DNA of 64,000 bases from Martelella sp. NC20. GTDB lineage: Bacteria; Pseudomonadota; Alphaproteobacteria; Rhizobiales; Rhizobiaceae. The stretch covers positions 3,646,001-3,710,000 of the forward strand of contig NZ_CP054861.1 in assembly GCF_013459645.1 (NCBI RefSeq), written 5' to 3'. Positions 8,215 through 14,563 of this stretch are shown here, piece after piece (position 1 is the stretch's first letter; each line of letters begins with the position of its first letter). A model generated the notes under the pieces. The model was not told where the DNA came from. It was given only the letters and a program-made list of their open reading frames with translations, and searched no databases. Both the position numbers and the translations under genes were made by a program.

Positions 8215-9579
8215 GTGGCCAACTGGCTTTCACGCATCATGCCGACATGGAGCCGGCGCGCCGCAGAGGGCGAATACCGACCTGGCCCGTACCAGCTTTC
8301 CGAAGGCTGGCTTTCGGCGAAGGCCGGCAGTTTCTGGAATTTCTGGCAGATGGGCTACAATGTGCAGCCATATGGCGAGTCAAGCGCCATGGTCGAGGCC
8401 TGTGTTGCGGCCTATGCGCAGACCATCGCGATGTGTCCGGGCGATCACTGGCGCACCACGGCGGACGGCGGACGGGTCCGGGTGGCAAACTCGCCGCTCG
8501 CCAGGGTTATCCGCAAGCCGAACGACTATCAGTCGATTTCGGATTTCCTGCTGAACCTGACCCGCGCCCTTTACGAGAAAGGCGAGGGGTTCGCGCTTGC
8601 GATCCGCAACGATCGCAATGAGATTGCAGAATTGCACCTGATGCGCCTCGGCCTGCCCTATATCGGCGTCGACGGTTCGATCTATTACGATCTCTGGGGC
8701 AATGAGATCGCCGAAAACCGGTTCGACCTTTCGATGCCGATACCGGCGCGCGATGTCCTTCATGTCCGGCTTCAGACGCCGAAACATCCGCTCAAGGGCG
8801 TAAGTCCGATTCTTGCGACGGTTCTGGAGCGCACCATGGCCGGCGCGGCGCTCAACCAGCAGGTTGCGTTCTATCTCAACCAGGCGCGGCCATCCTTCAT
8901 GCTGGAAACAGAACAGCAGCTGACGAAGGAACAGACGGATCAATTGCGGGAGCGCTGGAACGAGCAGACGCGCGGCGAAAACGCCGGCGGAACGCCGATT
9001 CTCGCCTGGGGCCTGAAGGCAAAGCCGGTGACGATATCGGCGGCTGATACCCAGCTTGCCAACATGCTCAAGATCAACAACGAATCGATTGCCCTTGCGT
9101 TTCGCATGCCGCTCGCCGTTCTCGGTATCGGCGCGACGCCGTTTGCGTCCACGGAAGCGCTGATGTCGTCATGGAAGGCCTCGGGCCTCGGCTTCGCGCT
9201 CAACCATATCGAGGAGGCGTTCGGGCTGCTGTTCCGGCTTGACGGACAGCCGGAAGAATATCTGGAGCTCGATACCGAAGCCCTGATGCGCTCTGCTTTC
9301 AAGGATCGCATGGACGGACTGTCGAAAGCCGTGATCGGCGGAATATTCGCGCCGGACGAGGCCCGCAATCGCGAGGGCCTGTCGAAAGTGCCGGGCGGCC
9401 ACGGCGCGGAACCGCGCGTCCAGCAGCAGGTGGTGCCGCTGAGCTATGGCAGCAAGATGCAGCCGCCGGCGGTCGCCGCGCCGCAGGAACCAAACGAGGA
9501 TGACGATGCCGGAAGCGAAGACGACTATGCAGGGCAGATCGACGAACTCGTGGCGCGAAACATTCAAAGCCTTCACTGA
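8215..9579 (+). CDS. Phage portal protein, HK97 family
   Basis: A 454-residue protein starting at GTG. It follows the HK97 portal pattern: N-terminal YNVQPYGESSAMVEACVAAYAQTIA, the PLARVIRKPNDYQSISDFL segment, DVLHVRLQTPKHPLKGVSPIL, and the stem region NESIALAFRMPLAVLGIG. The C-terminus is Pro/acidic and probably disordered. It forms the dodecameric DNA portal. Unusually it lies downstream of protease and capsid instead of directly after the terminase. Its 3' end overlaps the next gene by about 74 nt in another frame. Confidence 0.92.
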   Translation: MANWLSRIMPTWSRRAAEGEYRPGPYQLSEGWLSAKAGSFWNFWQMGYNVQPYGESSAMVEACVAAYAQTIAMCPGDHWRTTADGGRVRVANSPLARVIRKPNDYQSISDFLLNLTRALYEKGEGFALAIRNDRNEIAELHLMRLGLPYIGVDGSIYYDLWGNEIAENRFDLSMPIPARDVLHVRLQTPKHPLKGVSPILATVLERTMAGAALNQQVAFYLNQARPSFMLETEQQLTKEQTDQLRERWNEQTRGENAGGTPILAWGLKAKPVTISAADTQLANMLKINNESIALAFRMPLAVLGIGATPFASTEALMSSWKASGLGFALNHIEEAFGLLFRLDGQPEEYLELDTEALMRSAFKDRMDGLSKAVIGGIFAPDEARNREGLSKVPGGHGAEPRVQQQVVPLSYGSKMQPPAVAAPQEPNEDDDAGSEDDYAGQIDELVARNIQSLH

Positions 9580-10819
9580 CGCGGCAGTTTCGAGCGTCGC
9601 CCGCGCGATCGCCGAGATGAAGATGGAGGCTTCCCGCGAGCGTGAACTGCGGGAGGCGCAGTTTGCCGCCCGCATGGCGGAACTGGAAACGCGGATTGCT
9701 GCCGTGCGAACGCTTGAAAAAGCGCTTGCCGACAAGATGGATACGGTGAGATCCGGCGAACCGGGGCGATCCGTCACGATCGATGACGTTGCACCGATGA
9801 TCACGGGAGAAATCGAAAAGCGGATGAACGATCTGCCATCGATGATCGAGCAGGCGGCCACTGAAATTATGGCGTCGCCGGTCACAATCGAGGATGTAGA
9901 GGCAATGGCCAGAAAGTCGGTCTCGTCCGCTCTGGAGATTATGCCGCCGCCGCGCACCGATGATGACATCAAAAGCATCGTCAACGATATCGTCGCCGGA
10001 TTGCCGCCCGTCGAGCCGGAGCGCGTCGATACGGACATGCTGCGCTCCATGGTCGATGAGGCGGTTTCGAATATCCCGCCGCCGTCCCCCGGAAAGGATG
10101 CCGATCCGGAAGAAATCGCCGCGATGGTGGCCGATGCCGTGCGCGCTGCCGTCGCCGGATTGCAGCCTGCCGAGCCTGACCCGGAACTGCTGCGATCCAT
10201 GGTCGACGAGGCTGTTTCGAATATCCCGCCGGCGGCGCCCGGAAAGGATGCCGATCCGGATGAAATCGCCGCGATGGTGGCCGATGCCGTGCGCGCCGCC
10301 GTTGACGGATTGCCGCCGCCCGAAAAGGGCGATCCGGGTCCGCCCGGATCGCTGCCGCTGATCGGTTATTGGGAAGACAAGGTCTATTACACGGGCGATG
10401 TCGTCACTTTCTGCGGCGAGATATTCCAGGCGCTGCGCGACACCGGCAAAGCGCCGCCAAACGATGACTGGCAGATGATCGTTCGTCGCGGCCTCGACGG
10501 CGCCGACGGACGATCGCCGACGGTGCGCAACACATGGCGCGCGGATGAGGACTATCAGGCGCTCGACATCGTGTCGCTCAACGGCGCCGCCTTCATCGCG
10601 CGCCATGACGATCCGGGCGTTTGCCCCGGCGCCGGGTGGCAGATGATCGCGATGCAGGGCAAGACCGGAAAGCCTGGCAAGCAGGGCGAACGCGGGATTG
10701 CCGTGACGTCTTCGGTATCCGAAGTGAGCATCGACGATGACGGCGTTTTGAGCCTTGTCAATGCAGACGGAACCGCCGTCACATGCGATCTCTATCCAAT
10801 CCTGTCAAAGGTTTTGTGA
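9506..10819 (+). CDS. Repeat-containing virion protein with carbohydrate-binding-like modules
   Basis: A 437-residue product taken from the ATG at 9506, which has GAGGA 5 nt upstream; an earlier in-frame ATG at 9500 lacks that spacing. Order: N-terminal coiled coil (about 20-75), acidic helical linker, two copies of a 50-residue unit (LLRSMVDEAVSNIPP...DEIAAMVADAVRAAV), short collagen-like GDPGPPG, a CBM5/12-like module (GYWEDKVYYTGDVVTFCGEIFQA), a second such module (TWRADEDYQALDIVSLNGAAF) and another collagen-like GKTGKPGKQGERG. Such W-x-Y-GD-V modules occur in phage fibres and head fibres. Location in the head-portal region suggests a head fibre or glycan-binding virion protein; I cannot prove either. 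Confidence 0.7.
   Translation: MPEAKTTMQGRSTNSWRETFKAFTDAAVSSVARAIAEMKMEASRERELREAQFAARMAELETRIAAVRTLEKALADKMDTVRSGEPGRSVTIDDVAPMITGEIEKRMNDLPSMIEQAATEIMASPVTIEDVEAMARKSVSSALEIMPPPRTDDDIKSIVNDIVAGLPPVEPERVDTDMLRSMVDEAVSNIPPPSPGKDADPEEIAAMVADAVRAAVAGLQPAEPDPELLRSMVDEAVSNIPPAAPGKDADPDEIAAMVADAVRAAVDGLPPPEKGDPGPPGSLPLIGYWEDKVYYTGDVVTFCGEIFQALRDTGKAPPNDDWQMIVRRGLDGADGRSPTVRNTWRADEDYQALDIVSLNGAAFIARHDDPGVCPGAGWQMIAMQGKTGKPGKQGERGIAVTSSVSEVSIDDDGVLSLVNADGTAVTCDLYPILSKVL
10037..10313 (+). repeat. Two tandem 150-bp-period repeats inside a virion gene
   Basis: Copy 1 at 10037-10163 and copy 2 at 10187-10313 are nearly identical across most of their length (for example the shared block GGAAAGGATGCCGATCCGG). 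They encode the duplicated helical unit. The high identity indicates recent duplication or gene conversion. Confidence 0.85.
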
Positions 10820-11427
10820 TGATCTACCGACCAGTACTGGTGACGGAGGCCGAAGATCTGCCGATAACGGTGGCGGAGGCCATGCAGCAATGCCGGATCG
10901 ACGCGGATGCGCTCGACGCAACGGCGGAAGCCGAGGTTACAGCGCTTCTCGAAGCCTATATCAAGGCGTCGATCGAGACGATCGAGGGGCTCGACAGCAT
11001 GCTGGGTCGGGTCATATCGCGCTCGACATGGCAACAGGATTTCGATTGCTTCGCGCGCGCGCTGAAACTCACACTCGGGCCGGTGTCATCGATCGTTTCG
11101 GTGTCGTATCGCGACAAGGATGGCAATGTCACCGCGGTCGATTCCGCAAACTACGCGCTTCTCACCGACGCCAGCGGCGAAAGCTGGTGCCGGTTCAAGA
11201 ACGCCTATGCGTTGCCGGTCAGTCTCGACGAGGCCGGGGCGGTCTCGGTCACCTATCTTGCGGGGTATGACCCGGTTCCGGAACGCGTCAAGCAGGCGAT
11301 CCGGCTGATCGTCGGCGCCTGGTACGACAACCGCGAGGAAACGGTTATCGGCGTTTCGGTTTCAGCGCTTCCGCCATCGGTCAATGTGCGATGGCTGTTG
11401 TCGCCGCTGCAGCGGATGGTGATCTGA
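10819..11427 (+). CDS. Head-tail connector protein (gp6-like)
   Basis: A 202-residue protein whose ATG overlaps the previous stop (TGATG). It has the gp6/connector pattern: N-terminal ITVAEAMQQCRIDA, long helix, SxxxIxSVSYRDKDGN beta segment, CxFKNAYALPV, TYLAGYDPVPERVKQAIRLIVGAWYDNRE and the C-terminal ALPPSVNVRWLLSPLQR. It forms the ring below the portal. It is translationally coupled to both neighbours. Confidence 0.88.
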   Translation: MIYRPVLVTEAEDLPITVAEAMQQCRIDADALDATAEAEVTALLEAYIKASIETIEGLDSMLGRVISRSTWQQDFDCFARALKLTLGPVSSIVSVSYRDKDGNVTAVDSANYALLTDASGESWCRFKNAYALPVSLDEAGAVSVTYLAGYDPVPERVKQAIRLIVGAWYDNREETVIGVSVSALPPSVNVRWLLSPLQRMVI

Positions 11428-11750
11428 TGCAGGCCGGAAAGCTTGATCGCCGTATCAGGATCGACAGGTGGGACGAGACCGGGCGCAACGAGCTCAACGA
11501 ACCGATGCCCGCATGGACGACTGTCACGACTGTCTGGGCCCAGCAGCGGCCCAACCGGGGTGACGAGCGGTTTTCATCCGGCCAGCTTGCCGGCCAGATC
11601 GTGATGACGTTTCACATTCGGTTTCGCGGCGATCTGACCCGGGAAGACAGGATCGTCTATGAGGGGCGGGCCTACAACATCAAGGATATTCGCGAGGTCG
11701 GCCGGCGCAAGGTCAGCGAGATCGATTGCGTTGCGACGGCGGAAGGGTGA
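11427..11750 (+). CDS. Phage head-tail adaptor / head closure protein
   Basis: A 107-residue protein beginning at the ATG that overlaps the connector stop (TGATG). It has the Phage_H_T_join pattern: MQAGKLDRRIRIDR at the start, TTVWAQQRPNRGDERF, then FHIRFRGDLTREDRIVYEGRAYNIKDIREVGRR. It closes the connector and docks the tail (SPP1 gp16/HK97-type role). Confidence 0.88.
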   Translation: MQAGKLDRRIRIDRWDETGRNELNEPMPAWTTVTTVWAQQRPNRGDERFSSGQLAGQIVMTFHIRFRGDLTREDRIVYEGRAYNIKDIREVGRRKVSEIDCVATAEG

Positions 11751-11754
11751 GGCC

Positions 11755-12213
11755 TTATTTGTAAGGAAAGTAGCTGAACCCGTACCACACGCGAATATCG
11801 GGATGCTCGGCCATCGCGGCGTCTTTGGCCGCTTGCAGTGCTTCGAACCTGGCAGGGTCTGAAACGGGAACATAGATCGGGTCATCAATCTTCGTTCCTT
11901 CTGGCAATGACTGACTGATGCTGACAGCCTTTTCGATCGCGTCCAGAAGGCAGGCGGCTGTGCCGATACTGTCGGTGTTCAGTTCTTCACATTCATCGAG
12001 GAGAAGGTTCGCTTCTGGCGGATATATTTCTGAAAAGGCATCGAGGGTGGATAGGTAGATATCCATTTGCGGCAGACAGTCTGAAAGCTCAGTGAATGTT
12101 TCGCTAATTGCCTGGCATTGCTCAACCACAGATGGCGAAACTTTCTTTGGTTCGGCGTTGGAATTGGCGGCGGCCAACATGAATGCGGACGAAATCAACA
12201 CGGTTTTCAGCAT
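11755..12213 (-). CDS. Secreted four-cysteine protein, candidate moron
   Basis: A 152-residue protein encoded against the direction of the whole head-tail operon. It has a signal peptide (MLKTVLISSAFMLAAANSNA, cut before EPKK). The mature part is acidic and mostly helical, with four Cys at 33, 46, 75 and 88, two CX12C pairs that could form two disulfides in the periplasm. It lies alone in the ~540-bp gap between the adaptor and gp10 genes, with its own possible TTGACT-like -35 upstream. Backward orientation, export signal and insertion between morphogenesis genes are typical of a lysogenic-conversion gene. No family recognised. Confidence 0.78.
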   Translation of the reverse strand: MLKTVLISSAFMLAAANSNAEPKKVSPSVVEQCQAISETFTELSDCLPQMDIYLSTLDAFSEIYPPEANLLLDECEELNTDSIGTAACLLDAIEKAVSISQSLPEGTKIDDPIYVPVSDPARFEALQAAKDAAMAEHPDIRVWYGFSYFPYK

Positions 12214-12289
12214 CTGTTCCTCGCAGTGCGACCAAAAAAATCAGGGTCGCTCGGTATGGAACGGAAGTCAATATTTCGAGGATCTGTAT

Positions 12290-12742
12290 ATGGCGAGCAA
12301 GACGAAGGTCGAGGGCGGGCGTGATCTTGACAAGGCGCTCATGGAACTGAGCAAGGCGGCCGGCAAGGCGGCGGTGCGGCGGGCGCTGATGAAGGCGGGG
12401 GAGCCGATCGCCGAGGCCGGGGCCGCCGCCGCGCCCGTCGGTCCGACGGGCAATCTGAACAAATCCTATGGCGTTGGCACGAAGCTGACGCAGCGGCAGG
12501 CGAAGATGGCGCGGCGCGAGACGAAGAACCATGTCGAGGTCCATGTCGGGCCGAACGATCCGGCGGCGATCCAGACCGAGTTCGGGAACGAGCATCAGGC
12601 GGCGGAACCGCATCTTCGGCCCGCATGGGACGGCAACAAGCACCAGGCGCTTGAGATCGTCAAGATCGAGCTTGGCAAGGAAATCGACAAGTCCGTCGCC
12701 CGCGCGGCGAAACGGGCGGCGCGACTGGCCGCGAAAGGCTGA
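12290..12742 (+). CDS. HK97 gp10-family tail-completion protein
   Basis: A 150-residue basic protein. Features are KVEGGRDLDKALMELSKAAGKAAVRRALMKAGEPIAEAG, GNLNKSYGVG, a central EVHVGPNDPAAIQTEFGNEHQAAEPHLRPAWDGNK and a Lys/Arg/Ala-rich C-terminal helix, as in HK97 gp10/minor tail proteins. The start at 12290 has CGAGGAT upstream; the frame is open further upstream but that would overlap the reverse moron gene. Its stop overlaps the next start. Confidence 0.87.
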   Translation: MASKTKVEGGRDLDKALMELSKAAGKAAVRRALMKAGEPIAEAGAAAAPVGPTGNLNKSYGVGTKLTQRQAKMARRETKNHVEVHVGPNDPAAIQTEFGNEHQAAEPHLRPAWDGNKHQALEIVKIELGKEIDKSVARAAKRAARLAAKG

Positions 12743-13143
12743 TGATGGAAGCGGCAATCACGCAAATTCTCCTCGGCGATGCAGCCATGGTCCTTCAGTT
12801 CGGCAATGAGATTTATTGGGGACGTCGGCCGCAGAGCGCGACGGGCTCAAAATATCTGACGATGCAGGTGATCAGCTGGCCGGACAGTTATGTTTCGAGC
12901 GGCGCCGACAGGCTTTCAGCCGCGCGGGTGCAGTTCGACGTCTGGGGGGCATCCTATCTTTCCGTCCGCAATGGCGCGAACGCGCTCTGCAACGTGTTGT
13001 CCGGCTGTCGCCGCACTGTCGCCGGCGTGAAGATCCATGCCGGCTTCATCGATGCGCGCCGCGACTTCAATGAAATTTCGCCGGGCGATGACAGCGCGCT
13101 GTTCCGGCGATCCACCGACATCATCATCTGGCACACGGCTTAA
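12742..13143 (+). CDS. DUF3168 tail completion protein
   Basis: A 133-residue protein coupled to gp10 through TGATG. It has the DUF3168/gpU-like pattern: AAITQILLGDAAMVLQFGNEIYWGRRPQ, YLTMQVISWPDSY, RVQFDVWG, and the end DDSALFRRSTDIIIWHTA. The family terminates or completes the tail at the head end. Position between gp10 and the tail tube gene agrees. Confidence 0.87.
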   Translation: MMEAAITQILLGDAAMVLQFGNEIYWGRRPQSATGSKYLTMQVISWPDSYVSSGADRLSAARVQFDVWGASYLSVRNGANALCNVLSGCRRTVAGVKIHAGFIDARRDFNEISPGDDSALFRRSTDIIIWHTA

Positions 13144-13156
13144 AAGGAGCGTTTCC

Positions 13157-13852
13157 ATGTCAGCATCAGAGGCAAATATCGGCTACGGCACGACGATCGA
13201 ACTGGCCGTACCAACCGGCGGCACCTATGTCTATGTCGCCGAAGCAACCGGCGAAATTGGCATTGCGTCGGAAAGCACCGACCAGGTGGACGTGACGCAT
13301 TTTGGTAGCCCGAACAAGACGCGCGAGTTCATCAGTGGGCTGACGGATGGCGGCGAACTCACCTTCGATACCAATTTCGTTCCCGGTTCCGCTACCGACA
13401 AGCTGCTGATTTCCGCCAAGGGCAAAAAGAGCGGAATTCGGGTCACCTTCCCCAACGGTTGCCAGATGCTGGCAAACGGAAATCGGCAGACCTATGAGAA
13501 GGCCGCACCGATCGATGACAAGATGACGGGTAGCCTGTCGTTCAAGATCGCCGGCGAGGCGACGATGACGGACCCGACGGCGCCGCGGGCGCTGGTGGCC
13601 CCGTCGATCGTCGGCACGGCGCAAGTCGGGGTGGTGCTTCAGGTCGACAGCGGAATGTTCGCCGGCGCGGATACGCTGGCCTATCAGTGGAAGGTCGGCG
13701 GCGATGCCGTTTCCGGCCAGACCGGCACGACCTATGTGCCGGTCACCGGTGACATCGGATCGGCAGTGACATGCGATGTCACCGCCTCCAATGATGATTT
13801 TGCGACGACCGTGGCGACCGCCGCGACCGCCAATGTCATCGCCGCGGCGTAA
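13157..13852 (+). CDS. Major tail (tube) protein with C-terminal Ig-like domain
   Basis: A 231-residue protein preceded by AAAAGGAGC. The first ~150 residues resemble tail tube proteins (YVAEATGEIGIASESTDQVDVTHFGSPNKTREFISGLTDGGEL, a standard tube motif around D-V-T-H). About residues 150-231 form a Pro/Ala-rich linker and an Ig-like domain (LAYQWKVGGDAVSGQTG, ending in VTASNDDFATTVATAATA). Ig-like additions to tail tubes are seen in many siphophages and may bind cell-surface glycans. Confidence 0.85.
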   Translation: MSASEANIGYGTTIELAVPTGGTYVYVAEATGEIGIASESTDQVDVTHFGSPNKTREFISGLTDGGELTFDTNFVPGSATDKLLISAKGKKSGIRVTFPNGCQMLANGNRQTYEKAAPIDDKMTGSLSFKIAGEATMTDPTAPRALVAPSIVGTAQVGVVLQVDSGMFAGADTLAYQWKVGGDAVSGQTGTTYVPVTGDIGSAVTCDVTASNDDFATTVATAATANVIAAA

Positions 13853-13867
13853 CGGAGGGCTGACGAT

Positions 13868-14269
13868 ATGAGCAATCCGGTCAAGGGCACGGTAACGCAT
13901 GAGATCGACGGCGAGACCGTCGAACTCATGCTCGGCATGAATGAATGGTGCGAGCTCGAGGAAGAGCTGGGCATGGAGACCACCGCCATTCTCCGTCGGT
14001 TTCAGGCGATGGCGGATGAGGAAAAGATCGATATGAAGTTCTTCCGCGTCCTGTTTCGCGGCATGCTTTCGAGCGCATCACCAGAAGTCACCCACAAGGA
14101 TGCAGGTCGGATCGCCGCGACCATGGGCCTGATCAATGCCTTCAGGCTTCTGGGCGAGGTGATCATGGCATCGATCCCGAGCGATGCGGAGGGCGATGAC
14201 AAGCAGCCAAAAAAGCAGAACCGGGCGACGCGGCGGAAAGCGGCGGCGACCGGTGGCGCGACCGGCTGA
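13868..14269 (+). CDS. Tail assembly chaperone, short form (GTA gp10-like)
   Basis: A 133-residue protein of the GTA gp10/TAC_11 type (GTVTHEIDGETVELMLGMNEWCELEEELGMET). Its position between tail tube and tape measure is that of lambda gpG. The Lys-rich tail contains a slippery A AAA AAG at 14209-14215 in the correct phase; about 80 nt before the stop a -1 shift would fuse it to the downstream frame. The short form ends with the low-complexity sequence KAAATGGATG. Confidence 0.85.
   Translation: MSNPVKGTVTHEIDGETVELMLGMNEWCELEEELGMETTAILRRFQAMADEEKIDMKFFRVLFRGMLSSASPEVTHKDAGRIAATMGLINAFRLLGEVIMASIPSDAEGDDKQPKKQNRATRRKAAATGGATG
14209..14215 (+). other. Programmed -1 frameshift slippery site
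   Basis: The zero-frame codons are CCA AAA AAG, giving the heptamer A AAA AAG, the strongest bacterial slippery sequence (as in dnaX). Slipping back one base enters a frame open to 14562. Location in the tail chaperone gene matches the conserved lambda G/GT-type frameshift. Confidence 0.8.
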
Positions 14270-14562
14270 TATTCTGGATCGAGATCGGTCTCGATCCGGA
14301 GCTGTTCTGGCGGGTGACGCCGCGCCATGCGCAGGCCATCGTCTCCGGGCAGATCGGGCGCAACGCGCTCGATCAGGACAGGCAGCGCGCGGCGGCATGG
14401 TTCGGCGCGCGACTTTCCGCCTACGCGCCCGAGAAGGCATCCAAGTTTCCCTCAATTGACAACTTCATGACATACCGAAAACCGAAATCGAAACCCGCCG
14501 CGGTGCGCTGGCAGGATCAGTTCGCGGTGGTCTCGGCATGGATCGGCAAGAGAAAGGCGTGA
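14212..14562 (+). CDS. Tail assembly chaperone extension (T part), made by -1 frameshift
   Basis: The frame is open from the slippery site to 14562 and yields a conserved-looking domain (RLIFWIEIGLDPELFWRVTP, then RHAQAIVSGQIGRNALD), like GTA gp10.1/TAC_6 proteins. There is no well-placed start of its own; a GTG at 14314 would cut the conserved Trp-rich block, which starts well upstream of it. Expression as a gpGT-type fusion is therefore most likely. It ends 1 nt before the tape-measure ATG. Its partner functions are recruitment of tail tube subunits to the tape measure. Confidence 0.78.
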   Translation, partial: KAEPGDAAESGGDRWRDRLIFWIEIGLDPELFWRVTPRHAQAIVSGQIGRNALDQDRQRAAAWFGARLSAYAPEKASKFPSIDNFMTYRKPKSKPAAVRWQDQFAVVSAWIGKRKA

Positions 14563-14563
14563 C

